Below are positions 1 to 8,225 of a DNA stretch of 28,830 bases, piece after piece. The notes under the pieces are model-generated. The model was given only the letters and a program-made list of their open reading frames with translations. It had not been told where the DNA came from and searched no databases. The first letter of the stretch is position 1. The number at the start of each line of letters is the position of its first letter. The stretch is from an uncultured Steroidobacter sp. Lineage in GTDB: Bacteria > Pseudomonadota > Gammaproteobacteria > Steroidobacterales > Steroidobacteraceae. Location of the stretch: positions 1 to 28,830 of the forward strand of contig CAMLEO010000055.1 of assembly GCA_946478975.1 (NCBI GenBank), in the 5' to 3' direction. Made by a program: the position numbers and the translations under genes.

Positions 1-274
1 TCGCGCCGTGCTCGTCCGTCACCGTGTAGCCGACGACCACATCTTGCGTGGCGCCCGCAGCGAGGTGCTGATAAGCCGAGTGACTTGCATCGAAGCTGTA
101 GCTGCCGTCGCTATTGAAGCTCAAACCGGCGGGCGCGGGCGCGTTGAGTGCGTAGCTCAGTGCCGCACCATCATCTACGTCGCTGTCGTTAGCAGCCACC
201 GAGCCGATGAGGACAGCCGCGTCTTCAGTGGTGATGTTCACGTCGGCGACTGCCACCGGGGCGTCGTTCGTGCC
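1..274 (-). repeat. Second VCBS/cadherin-like repeat unit (partial at edge)
   Basis: Second copy of the 102-codon unit, cut by the window edge. It begins GTNDAPVAVADVNITTED and is readable to the conserved VGYTVTDEHGA end. More copies are likely to the left. Confidence 0.8.
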
Positions 275-1438
275 GGTCACAGTGATCGTTAACGTCGCGC
301 TACTGACAGCACCGTGCTCGTCGGTGACGGTGTAACCAACAACCACATTCTGCGTGGCGCCGGCGGCCAGGTGCTGATAGGCCGCGTGGCCCGGATCGAA
401 GCTATAGCTGCCGTTGGAGTTGAAGGTCAGGCCGGCGGGCGCCGCGCCGGCGAGTGCAAAACTCAAAACAGCGCCATGATCGACGTCGCTGTCATTCCCT
501 GCGACGCTGCCGATGAGAATCGAAGCATCTTCACTCACACTGCTCACATCAGCCACAGCCACCGGGGCGTCGTTGGTGCCGTGAATGGTGATAGTCACAT
601 TCTGCGTGACCGACGCACCTTCGTCGTCCGTGATGCGGACGGCATAGACTTCGGTTCGCGTCTCGCCCTCAGCCAGGGACTGCGCGGCGGAGTCGGTGAG
701 GGTGTAGGTCCAGTCGACCATCCCCTGCCCGTCGCCAGTCGCTGCATTCGTGAGCGACGCATGGAAGGTTCCGAGCAGCGCGCCCGAAGGGGCAACGACG
801 GTGACGCTGTGAGTATCCGAAACGTCGAGGTCGAAGAATTTTATCGAGCCGGTGCCGATCTCGGTCGTGGTCGAGCTCGTGTCGTCGTTGCCATCTTCGG
901 TCACGGTGGCGCGCATGGTCGACTCCAGCCCGTCCACAACCGGCGCATCGAGGTTGGCGACGATCTGGCCGTCGACGGAAACTTCGAGCCGCTCCATCAT
1001 CTGCACGGTCAGCGTCGACGTGCCGAAGTTGAATGTGAAGTCACGGCTGGTGCCGTTGGAAACTTCACCCGTGGCGCTGCGCTGAACCGTGGCGAGGTGC
1101 GTGAAGTAGCGAGAGAGCTCGGCCTGTACGGAGTCTTGCAACCACTCCGCGCTGGTCAGCACGAGGCGCACGGTATCGATGCCGGCTCCGCCGGTGTAAA
1201 CATCGCCGGCACCGACGTTCTCCGCCAGCCGGTACACCAGGATGTCATTGCCGGCGTCGCCGTTGAGGATGTCACTGCCGCTGCCGCCGTCCAGCGTGTC
1301 ATTGCCGGATCCGCCGCTGAGACGATCGCTGCCGGCACCACCGTCGATGATGTCGTTGCCGGCACCGCCGTTCAGCGTGTCTGCGCCGCTCGTGCCATTG
1401 ATGATGTCGTCGCCGCTGCTGCCGTTAGTGGTCGCCAT
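1..1438 (-). CDS. RTX/VCBS-repeat surface protein, N-terminal part (runs off the left edge)
   Basis: Open frame from ATG at 1438 to the window edge, about 479 residues of a much longer protein. Residues about 6-75 are glycine/aspartate-rich nonapeptides of the GGxGxDxL type (calcium-binding RTX repeats). A unique stretch follows, then a VCBS-type domain ending in GTNDAP, then cadherin-like units of 102 residues that each restart at GTNDAPVAVADV and end in VVGYTVTDEHGA. No signal peptide is visible, as expected for a type I secretion substrate. The genes just upstream on the same strand encode the ABC and HlyD parts of such a system, so this is its likely cargo, probably an adhesin or biofilm protein. 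RTX repeats at the N-terminus are unusual, because in RTX toxins they precede the C-terminal secretion signal, which lies outside the window. A GGGGG run 3-4 bases before ATG may serve as ribosome binding site. Confidence 0.88.
   Translation of the reverse strand, partial: MATTNGSSGDDIINGTSGADTLNGGAGNDIIDGGAGSDRLSGGSGNDTLDGGSGSDILNGDAGNDILVYRLAENVGAGDVYTGGAGIDTVRLVLTSAEWLQDSVQAELSRYFTHLATVQRSATGEVSNGTSRDFTFNFGTSTLTVQMMERLEVSVDGQIVANLDAPVVDGLESTMRATVTEDGNDDTSSTTTEIGTGSIKFFDLDVSDTHSVTVVAPSGALLGTFHASLTNAATGDGQGMVDWTYTLTDSAAQSLAEGETRTEVYAVRITDDEGASVTQNVTITIHGTNDAPVAVADVSSVSEDASILIGSVAGNDSDVDHGAVLSFALAGAAPAGLTFNSNGSYSFDPGHAAYQHLAAGATQNVVVGYTVTDEHGAVSSATLTITVTGTNDAPVAVADVNITTEDAAVLIGSVAANDSDVDDGAALSYALNAPAPAGLSFNSDGSYSFDASHSAYQHLAAGATQDVVVGYTVTDEHGA
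275..580 (-). repeat. Complete 102-codon VCBS/cadherin-like repeat unit
   Basis: A 306-base coding repeat that starts at GTNDAPVAVADVSSVSED and ends just before the next GTNDAP. Its neighbour (1-274) has nearly the same protein sequence and clearly similar DNA, with the GTNDAP codons at 563-580 and 257-274, exactly 306 bases apart. The unit contains the conserved NDSDVD and GSYSFD motifs. Confidence 0.85.
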
Positions 1439-1454
1439 AAGCCCCCGCGCCTGA

Positions 1455-1485
1455 AGGATCGCTCCGCTTGGTTTGGTGCGATCCT
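1455..1485 (-). promoter_or_regulatory. Inverted repeat in the leader of the RTX/VCBS gene
   Basis: Perfect 8-base inverted repeat, AGGATCGC (1455-1462) and GCGATCCT (1478-1485), with a 15-base spacer, 17 bases upstream of the start codon of the surface protein. It could be an operator for the neighbouring response regulator or an mRNA hairpin before the ribosome binding site. A second, shorter dyad (GCGGTC-N5-GACCGC, 1501-1517) lies just beyond it. Function is inferred only from position. Confidence 0.4.
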
Positions 1486-1686
1486 AGGGACGTGGCGCGG
1501 GCGGTCCATCCGACCGCGGTAGGCCCATACTTTGGTATGGCATGAATGTGACATCGATCCGGAAAATCTGAGCGGTCCGTCACATTGCATCGTCAATTGC
1601 AGCGTCGCAATGACCAGCCGACCGCTGTCACGTCGCATCGAGCAAATGAATTGGAGAAGGCGGTCGCGCGCGGCGACGCGGAACCG

Positions 1687-2310
1687 CTAGTGCCGGTGAG
1701 CGAGCAGCAGCGCGAGCTTGGTGCGATCCATGACGCCGAACTTGCGAAAAATAGCCGTCAGGTGGCCTTTCACCGTTTGTTCGGCGATCGCCAGGTGGCG
1801 CGCGATGCGTTTGTTACTTACGCCCTGGCCGATGAGCCGGGCGATCTCGCTTTCTCGCGGCGTCAGCAGCGCAAATCGCCCGGTGCACTCCGACGCGTCC
1901 TCCCGGTTGGTCGCGATGCCCTCCAGCAGCCTTGGCACCAGCGCGCGGCGGATCCACAGCTCTCCCTGCAGCGCTGCGCTGACGATCTTCAACAGCATGT
2001 CGTTAGAAACATCGTGTGCGCAGACACCGCGAACGCCCGCCCTGAACAGTGCGAGCTCGAAGTCTTCATCGCAGGCTTCCGTGAATGCAACGATTCGTGT
2101 GCGTGGGCTCGCCTTGTGCAACTCCGCGACATCCTGGGCACGACCGGTGCGCCACAGTCGCAGGTCCAGCAGCAACAACTCCGGCTGGAGTCGCATCAAG
2201 CACTCGCACAGCGCATCGTTGCGCCGTACTTCAACCAGCGACGCGGCGACATCAAAACCCGCGCGCCAGCGGTCCAGCAAATCCGGGTCGGCACTTGCGA
2301 CGACGAACAT
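1687..2310 (-). CDS. LuxR/NarL-family response regulator in the type I secretion operon
   Basis: 207 residues. The N-terminal receiver domain (about 1-115) has acidic Asp8, phosphoacceptor Asp49 in LLLLDL and Thr77 in AFTEA. The conserved Lys near residue 99 is replaced by His (GVCAHD). The C-terminal LuxR helix-turn-helix (about 147-205) contains LTPRESEIARL and the recognition helix region IAEQTVKGHL. The start is supported by AGGAGA five bases upstream, and this site overlaps the stop codon of the HlyD gene, so the two are translated from one message. Position between transporter and cargo genes suggests control of this secretion locus; no histidine kinase is present nearby. The Lys-to-His change could mean altered or absent phosphorylation switching. 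Confidence 0.9.
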   Translation of the reverse strand: MFVVASADPDLLDRWRAGFDVAASLVEVRRNDALCECLMRLQPELLLLDLRLWRTGRAQDVAELHKASPRTRIVAFTEACDEDFELALFRAGVRGVCAHDVSNDMLLKIVSAALQGELWIRRALVPRLLEGIATNREDASECTGRFALLTPRESEIARLIGQGVSNKRIARHLAIAEQTVKGHLTAIFRKFGVMDRTKLALLLAHRH

Positions 2311-2318
2311 TCTTTCTC

Positions 2319-3647
2319 CTAGCGCTCGCGAAGTGCAGTCTGCCTGGCGCGCAGCACCGGTTTCAGCAGGTACTGCAAGACCGATTTGTGGCCCGTGCGG
2401 ATATCCACCGTCGCCTGCATGCCAGGAATGATTTTTAGATGTTTGTCGCCTGCGCCACGCCCGCCGCGCGTGGTGCGAACCCGGACGAGATAGTAGCTCT
2501 CGGGACGCACGCCAGGCCGTTCATCGACGATCGCATCGGCGCTGATGTGCTCGACCATTCCTTCCAATCCGCCATAGATCGAAAAGTCGTAGGCGGTCAG
2601 CTTCACCATCGCGGCCAGTCCGGGTCGCAGGAACGCAATGTCCGCGGGGCGGACGCGAGCTTCCACCAGCAGGCTGTCTTCCAGCGGCACGATCTCGACC
2701 AGGTCCATTCCGGGTTGAACCACGCCACCGATCGTATTCACCTTCACTTGTTTGACGGTTCCCGCCAGCGGCGCGCGCACCGTCGTTCGCGCCAGACGAT
2801 CTTCGAGTGCCACTTTGGTTGCACTGACGACCGACTGGTCCGCACGCGCTTCACTCAACTCACGACTCGCGGCCGCCCGAAATTCCGCCGAGATTTGTTC
2901 CACCTTGCGCCGTACTTCGTCGCGGGCTGCCTGCAGGCGCGGCAGGCTCAGCTGCGCGACTTCGAGTTCGCCCTGCAGATCGTTCGTCTGTCGTTCCAGC
3001 CGGATGAGCTGAACTTTAGGAAACACACCCTGATCCGCGGCCTGGCGCGTCAGCTTCAGCTCCTGCTGCACGAGAGCGTAGCTTTGTTCCAGTTGCGCGG
3101 CGTGAGCTTGCATCTCCGCCAGTTCCTGTGCGCGTTGCTCCGCTTGTCGATCGAGAACGGCGAGGCTCGCTTTCAGATCGCGACGCCGCGATTCGAACAC
3201 TGCCCGCTCGTGTGCGATCAGCTCGGCCTTGTCCCGCTGCAGATCCGCCGGCGGCACGAACTCACCCAGCGCAGCCTCCGCTTCGAGACGCGCGATTCGA
3301 GCTCGTAACGCGTCGTCCTTCGCGGCACCTTCCATATAAGACGATGAGAATCTCGTATCGTCGATGCGCATGAGCGGCTGGTCTTTGCTGACGACCTGGC
3401 CCGGCTCGACCAGGATCTCCGCGATGATGCCGCCCTCCAGGTTTTGCACGATCTGAACTTTGCTCGACGGGATGACCTCACCTTGTCCCAAGGTGACTTC
3501 ATCGAGCTGTGCCTGGCTCGCCCACAGCAGCGCCACCAGCAGAAAGGCGAGCGTGCTCCAAAGAATCCAGTGAGCGAGCGGTCGCGCGCCCTGTAGCGTC
3601 GCCGCGCGCACGTCCGTCATGAACTCCGCGTCAGCGCGCTCCGGCAT
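2319..3647 (-). CDS. HlyD-family type I secretion membrane fusion protein
   Basis: About 442 residues. A short cytoplasmic N-terminus (ADAEFMTDVRAA) precedes one membrane helix (about 24-43), then a lipoyl-like half (GQGEVIPSSKVQIVQNLEGG), a long alpha-helical coiled-coil hairpin (about 130-260), the second lipoyl half (TTVRAPLAGTVKQVKVNTIGG) and a C-terminal beta domain ending IIPGMQATVDIRTGHKSVLQYLLKP, the HlyD signature region. It bridges the inner-membrane ABC transporter to an outer-membrane channel. Start chosen at 3647, overlapping the ABC gene by 17 bases and preceded by GGAGG and AGGA; an internal ATG at 3620 (MTDV) is possible. An upstream in-frame start at 3704 would add 19 residues with no family character. 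Confidence 0.93.
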   Translation of the reverse strand: MPERADAEFMTDVRAATLQGARPLAHWILWSTLAFLLVALLWASQAQLDEVTLGQGEVIPSSKVQIVQNLEGGIIAEILVEPGQVVSKDQPLMRIDDTRFSSSYMEGAAKDDALRARIARLEAEAALGEFVPPADLQRDKAELIAHERAVFESRRRDLKASLAVLDRQAEQRAQELAEMQAHAAQLEQSYALVQQELKLTRQAADQGVFPKVQLIRLERQTNDLQGELEVAQLSLPRLQAARDEVRRKVEQISAEFRAAASRELSEARADQSVVSATKVALEDRLARTTVRAPLAGTVKQVKVNTIGGVVQPGMDLVEIVPLEDSLLVEARVRPADIAFLRPGLAAMVKLTAYDFSIYGGLEGMVEHISADAIVDERPGVRPESYYLVRVRTTRGGRGAGDKHLKIIPGMQATVDIRTGHKSVLQYLLKPVLRARQTALRER

Positions 3648-5796
3648 TGATCCTGCCTCCAGCGAGTGCTGCGAGCACCTGATCGCGCGGCCCGTCAATG
3701 GCAACGCGGCCCGCCTCGATGACGATGATGCGGCTGACGAGCGACAACAGCGAAGCCCGGTGGGTGATGAGCATCAGCGTGCGGCCGTCGAGTTGCTCTG
3801 CCAGCCGCGCCTTGAATTGCTCCTCGGTGCGATTGTCCATTGCGTTACTCGGCTCATCGAGCAACAACAGCGGCGGCTGCAGCAGATAGGCGCGTGCAAT
3901 CGCAATGGCCTGGCGCTGGCCGCCCGAGATCGCCTCGCCGCGTTCCCCGACGGGCATCGAAAATCCGCGCGGATGTGAGTTTACAAAGTCAGTGACGCCG
4001 GCTTGCGCGGCCGCTCGCAACACCGCGGCATCGTCGATGCGAGGCGCACCGAGCACGATGTTGTCGCGAACCGAGCCGTAAAACAGCACGATATCCTGCG
4101 GGACGTAACCGATATCTCTTCGCAGCTCCACCGGATCGAGCTGCCGCGACTCGATGCCGTCGATCAGGATGCTGCCCGCGGTCGGCGCATGCAGGCCGAG
4201 GAGCAGTTTTTCGATGGTCGTCTTGCCCGAACCGATGCGCCCGATCAGCGCCACGCGCTCGCCCGGCGCGATCCGAAAACTGACGTTCGACAGGGCGGCG
4301 ATGTCCTGTCCCGGGTAGCTGAAAGTCACATCCCGAAATTCCACCGCACCCAGCATGCGAGGACGGCGGATGTACTCGCGTTCGGGCGGCCGCTCTTCCG
4401 GCAGCGCCATCGTCTTGTCGATCGAAGCGAGCGCGGAGCGCGCGTGATGATAACGTGTGAGCAACGCCGCGATCTGCGACAACGGCGCAAGCACACGCCC
4501 GACCAGCAGTGTGCACGCGATGAGGCCACCCACGGTGAGCTGCTCCGCCGCGATCAGATGCACTCCGAACGCGACCACCGCGACATAGGCCAGCTGCTGT
4601 ACGAATGTAGAAACGTTGAGGATCGTATTGGACAACCAGCGTGTGCGCAGGCCGAGCTTCGCGAGTTGCCCCATCGCCTCCTCCCAGCGTCGTTGCGCAG
4701 GCCCCTCGGCGCGCTGGCTCTTGATGGTTTCCAGTCCGGCCAATGTTTCGATCAGCGTCGCCTGGCGCTGCGCCGAGTGCCGGGATGTTTCCTGGATGGC
4801 GCGAGACAACGGGCGTTGCATCGCCAGCCCCAACCCCACGATGAATGGAAACGTCGCCAGCGGCACCCACGCGATCGGACCGCCGATCCACGCCATTGCC
4901 AAAATGAACAGCAGCGCGAACGGAACATCGACCAGCGTGGTGATCGTGGCCGAGGTGACGAACTCGCGTAACGATTCAAACTCCTGCACATTGTTCGCAA
5001 ACGCACCGACCGACGCCGGCCGGTCTGCCATGCGAATGCCGAGCACCTTGCCGAACAGATTGGCCGACAGAATCACGTCGACGCGTTTGCCCGCGACGTC
5101 GATGAAATATGCACGCAAGGTGCGCAGCAGGAGATCGAAGCCGTAGACGATGCTCACGCCGATCGTGAGCACCCACAGCGTTTCCATCGCGAGGTTCGGC
5201 ACCACGCGGTCGTACACGTTCATGGTAAAAAACGGCGTGACGAGCGCGAACGAATTGATCAGCAGCGATGCGAGCAGCACCTCGCCATAGATCGGCCAGC
5301 ACTGCATGATGGCGTCCCAGAACCAATGTTTTGGGCGCGGCACTACGCTGTGCTCACTGCGAGCATCGAGCTTGACGCGCGCTCGAACAAAAATGGCGTA
5401 GCCCGAATAGCGTGCGCTCAGGTCCGCAACCGTCGTCTCACACGCGCCACCGGACTCGGGCTGCAGCAACTCGATATTGCCAGCGTCATCTCTGGCGATG
5501 AGCACGGCGGCCTGCCGCTCTTTCAGCAGCACCACCGCCGGGAGCACCGGGGATGAGACTTCTTCGAGCGGCCGCCGAACGATCTTCGCCGACAGCCCCG
5601 CGCGCTCGGCAGCTCGAACAAACAATTCCGGCGTGAGCCCCTGGTCCGGCATCGGCAACCCTGCAGCCAGCGCCTCCGGCGACTCCGGTTTGCCGAGCAG
5701 CCCCGTAACATGCGCCAGGCATGCTAGCAAAGGATCGCACGCGCAACGTGCGTCGGCGGGAATCTCCCAAGCCTCGATGAGGGTAGCTGCCTGCAT
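3631..5796 (-). CDS. Type I secretion ABC transporter (permease-ATPase, LapB-like) with degenerate C39-like domain
   Basis: 721 residues. The N-terminal 130 residues resemble a C39 peptidase domain, but the catalytic Cys and His positions are not conserved (DPLLACLAHV region), as in the C39-like domains that bind cargo without cleaving it. Six transmembrane helices follow (about 165-450). The ATPase has Walker A GRIGSGKT (519-526), Q-loop Gln567, signature ISGGQ (623-627), Walker B LLLLDEP (Asp647, Glu648) and H-loop His679. It would export the RTX/VCBS protein in one step with the HlyD partner. It is first in a minus-strand operon, followed by the HlyD gene with overlap. No strong Shine-Dalgarno precedes ATG at 5796. 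Confidence 0.94.
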   Translation of the reverse strand: MQAATLIEAWEIPADARCACDPLLACLAHVTGLLGKPESPEALAAGLPMPDQGLTPELFVRAAERAGLSAKIVRRPLEEVSSPVLPAVVLLKERQAAVLIARDDAGNIELLQPESGGACETTVADLSARYSGYAIFVRARVKLDARSEHSVVPRPKHWFWDAIMQCWPIYGEVLLASLLINSFALVTPFFTMNVYDRVVPNLAMETLWVLTIGVSIVYGFDLLLRTLRAYFIDVAGKRVDVILSANLFGKVLGIRMADRPASVGAFANNVQEFESLREFVTSATITTLVDVPFALLFILAMAWIGGPIAWVPLATFPFIVGLGLAMQRPLSRAIQETSRHSAQRQATLIETLAGLETIKSQRAEGPAQRRWEEAMGQLAKLGLRTRWLSNTILNVSTFVQQLAYVAVVAFGVHLIAAEQLTVGGLIACTLLVGRVLAPLSQIAALLTRYHHARSALASIDKTMALPEERPPEREYIRRPRMLGAVEFRDVTFSYPGQDIAALSNVSFRIAPGERVALIGRIGSGKTTIEKLLLGLHAPTAGSILIDGIESRQLDPVELRRDIGYVPQDIVLFYGSVRDNIVLGAPRIDDAAVLRAAAQAGVTDFVNSHPRGFSMPVGERGEAISGGQRQAIAIARAYLLQPPLLLLDEPSNAMDNRTEEQFKARLAEQLDGRTLMLITHRASLLSLVSRIIVIEAGRVAIDGPRDQVLAALAGGRINAGAR

Positions 5797-6042
5797 GCGC
5801 GCGACGTTAGGTCACCGAAACATCCCGATTCCGCGCAGTCAGTCACGAACCGGAAACCCCCGTAGTGTGATTGCGATCATGAGATCGCGCTTTCGGGGCC
5901 TGTCCGATGTCGAGATTGAGTGGCGGTCGCGGGATCGCAGCGCGACAGCAGGGGATGGCCAGACCGCCGTCATTCCGCGAGGTGTCGGATCGACGCCGGT
6001 TGGTTCGTCCTTGGCTCAGACGCACCAAACCGGACCCGAGCC
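5797..6042. promoter_or_regulatory. Divergent intergenic region before the secretion operon
   Basis: 246 bases between two outward-reading genes, so it should hold promoters both ways. The only clear structure is a short dyad GCGATC-ATGA-GATCGC (5873-5888). It shares the GATCGC/GCGATC core with the dyad before the surface-protein gene (1455-1485), which could reflect a common regulator or chance. Confidence 0.3.
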
Positions 6043-6363
6043 ATGAGCACTCTCGCCGAAATCTTCTTTGCCGAACGCGCCGTGACACAGCGCCTGTGGA
6101 GTTGGGTTCGACGCTTGGGGCCGTACCTGGCGATCGAGCTGCTGCTGCCGGGAGGCACGCTGATCGCGCTGCTGCTGTGGGTTTATCGGCAGCGGTCGGG
6201 CGCAGCGTCTTCTCATTCTTTCGACAAGTCGATCACGACCTTAATATCGTCCGGCTGGCGCTCGATGGCGCTACGCCACTGCGCCAGCGGCACCCGCCGC
6301 GAGATTAGTCTGCGCAACCAATCGGATGGCGCTTGTGTGAGCGCAGCCGCTGCCAGCTCGTAA
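6043..6363 (+). CDS. Small membrane protein with a proline-glycine membrane segment
   Basis: About 106 residues from ATG at 6043. Residues 1-56 look genuine: an amphipathic basic N-terminus (FFAERAVTQRLWSWVRRL) and one hydrophobic helix containing IELLLPGGTLIALLLWVYR, a pattern I associate with short uncharacterised membrane proteins that usually end soon after the YR. Here no stop follows, and the frame reads on for 151 bases over the end of the converging dehydrogenase gene. The last 50 residues (SSGWRSMALRHCASG onwards) look like antisense translation. Either the protein has an odd tail or the stop codon was lost. No function is known. The ribosome binding site is weak. Confidence 0.5.
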   Translation: MSTLAEIFFAERAVTQRLWSWVRRLGPYLAIELLLPGGTLIALLLWVYRQRSGAASSHSFDKSITTLISSGWRSMALRHCASGTRREISLRNQSDGACVSAAAASS

Positions 6364-7268
6364 TGCCGGCGATTGGCGTTGACGCTGCCGAATATCACAT
6401 CGTTCTGTAACACCAGCTCACGATTCAGCGCGCTGAAGTCATAGGGAATGCGATGAGCGCCGGAGGACAGCCCGGCGAGACACACGATCGCACCCGGCGC
6501 ATTGTTTCCAATCACCTGTGCAACGACGTTGGGTGCTCCGGTGCACTCGATGATCACATCGGGCGAGAGCGCGGCCGCGGCCTCGATGGAATCGCAGTGA
6601 TACTTTCCGCCCAGTTGCTCGACGAGCGCGCGCTTGACCTCGCCTCTGTACCGGTCGTACACGTGCAACTCGCAGCCTCGCTGACTCGCAAGCAGCGCTG
6701 CGAGCAGCCCGATCGGGCCGGCGCCGGTGACCAGCACTCTTCGAGCTCGCCATGAAACGCTGCGCTGACCGATGCGCTCGATGTGATCCCACGCCTTTGC
6801 GACCACGCTCGTCGGTTCGAGCAGCACGCCAGTCTCGCGCAATCGCGGATCGAGGCGCACCAGATATTTCGGCGCGATGGTAAATCGCTCGACACAAAAG
6901 CCATCGAGCTCTTTGATGCCGTGCTCGGTGTAACGGCCGTTGTGGCACATATCCCATTCGCCGATGGCGCATGCGGGGCATGGCAGCGGATCGGGATGCC
7001 GAACGATGCCGACGACCAGGTCGCCGCGTTTGAAGTCAGATGTTTCGGGCGCCTGCATGACTTCGCCGAGCGATTCATGCCCGAGCACCAGATATTCCTG
7101 GCCGGCCGGCGGCATGCCGTAGTGACCGCCGAGAATTTCTCGATCGGTGCCGCAGATTCCGATTGCGAGCGTGCGCACGACTACTACGTCGTTTGCAGCG
7201 TGCACATCGGGCACGTCACGCAGTGAACCGGAATCCGCAACACCGGGCCGCACAGTCAACGCACGCAC
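6213..7268 (-). CDS. Zinc-type glucose/alcohol 1-dehydrogenase (MDR family)
   Basis: 351 residues from a GTG start. Medium-chain dehydrogenase layout: catalytic zinc site with Cys39 (ICGTD), His64 and Glu65 (LGHE), and a Rossmann motif GAGPIG (182-187). CGTDREI, the following LVLGHE and the C-terminal half match the archaeal-type glucose 1-dehydrogenase branch, so NAD(P)-dependent oxidation of an aldose is the best guess; other sugar alcohols are possible. The structural-zinc loop has only three cysteines (97, 100, 108); the first position of the usual four is Pro94. The gene stands alone, divergent from the DUF899 gene and converging with the small membrane protein gene. Confidence 0.85.
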   Translation of the reverse strand: MRALTVRPGVADSGSLRDVPDVHAANDVVVVRTLAIGICGTDREILGGHYGMPPAGQEYLVLGHESLGEVMQAPETSDFKRGDLVVGIVRHPDPLPCPACAIGEWDMCHNGRYTEHGIKELDGFCVERFTIAPKYLVRLDPRLRETGVLLEPTSVVAKAWDHIERIGQRSVSWRARRVLVTGAGPIGLLAALLASQRGCELHVYDRYRGEVKRALVEQLGGKYHCDSIEAAAALSPDVIIECTGAPNVVAQVIGNNAPGAIVCLAGLSSGAHRIPYDFSALNRELVLQNDVIFGSVNANRRHYELAAAALTQAPSDWLRRLISRRVPLAQWRSAIERQPDDIKVVIDLSKE

Positions 7269-7429
7269 TGCTCCACCTCATCATCATCTCTGCCGACAAC
7301 TTCTGGGAAATGCGCCGGCGTTGGGATCGTTCCGCAGCAGGAACGGCCAGGAATTCCGCCACATTTGTTACTCCCACCTTGCAATCGGCGACGCTCAAAA
7401 TATCCCGAAGTTCACAAGAGGAGCCTGTG

Positions 7430-8176
7430 ATGACTATGACCACACCGCCCATCGTGTCGCCTCAGGAGTGGGCAAAGGCACACGCGCAAATGCTCGTGAA
7501 AGAGAAAGAGCACACTCGCGCCCGAGATGCTCTGGCGGCCGAGCGGCGTCGCATGCCGTGGATGGCAGTGGAAAAGAAATACACGTTCGATGGACCGAAC
7601 GGCAAAGCCGGCCTGCTCGATTTGTTCGAAGGCCGCCGCCAGCTGATCGTGTATCGCGCGTTCTTCGAGCCCGGCGTGCATGGCTGGCCGGAGCATGCAT
7701 GCGTGGGCTGTTCCATGGTGGCCGATCAGGTTTCTCATCTCGCCCATCTCAATGCCCGCGACACCACGCTCGCTTACGTCTCACGTGCCCCGCAGGCCGA
7801 CATTGCTCGCTTGAAGGCCAAGATGGGTTGGAACATTCCCTGGTACACCCTCACCGACACCTTCGACGCGGACTTCGGCGTGGACGAGTGGCATGGTCAC
7901 AATGCCTTTATCCGCGATGGCGACCGCGTGTACCGCACTTATTTCATCAACGGCCGCGGCGATGAAGCGATCGGCACCCTCTGGAGCTATCTCGACATGA
8001 CTGCCCTCGGCCGTCAGGAAACCTGGGAGAACTCCCCCGAGGGTTACCCACAAAGCCGCCCCTACAAATGGTGGAACTGGCACGACAGCTACGTCCCCGG
8101 CGCCCCGCCGGATCCGAAATGGGTTGAGGTGTCCGACGCCGGCGAGGCGGCGTTCAGAAACAAAAGCGAAGGTTAG
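7430..8176 (+). CDS. DUF899 family thioredoxin-like protein
   Basis: 248 residues. The protein matches DUF899: an N-terminal helix (VSPQEWAKAHAQMLVKEKEHTRARD), RRRMPW, then a thioredoxin-like fold with CVGC (Cys91, Cys94) after GWPEHA, and an aromatic C-terminus rich in Trp and Tyr (YKWWNWHDSY). The family is annotated as thioredoxin-like and its substrate is unknown. Start chosen at 7430 because AGAGGAG lies eight bases upstream; earlier in-frame codons have no family similarity. It is transcribed alone, with 161 bases to the divergent dehydrogenase gene. Confidence 0.88.
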   Translation: MTMTTPPIVSPQEWAKAHAQMLVKEKEHTRARDALAAERRRMPWMAVEKKYTFDGPNGKAGLLDLFEGRRQLIVYRAFFEPGVHGWPEHACVGCSMVADQVSHLAHLNARDTTLAYVSRAPQADIARLKAKMGWNIPWYTLTDTFDADFGVDEWHGHNAFIRDGDRVYRTYFINGRGDEAIGTLWSYLDMTALGRQETWENSPEGYPQSRPYKWWNWHDSYVPGAPPDPKWVEVSDAGEAAFRNKSEG

Positions 8177-8225
8177 TTGGGCGAGGCGCTGTCGAGTAGC
8201 ACCGGCAGCGCTCCACTCGCGCGAG

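Noticed and set aside
1..580. Regular 306-base periodicity as a CRISPR or mobile repeat
   Set aside because: The repeats are coding, in frame, and correspond to known VCBS/cadherin-like domains.
314..1522. 402-codon open frame on the plus strand
   Set aside because: It is the antisense of the RTX/VCBS gene. Its internal repetition mirrors the 102-codon repeats, and its protein has no family character.
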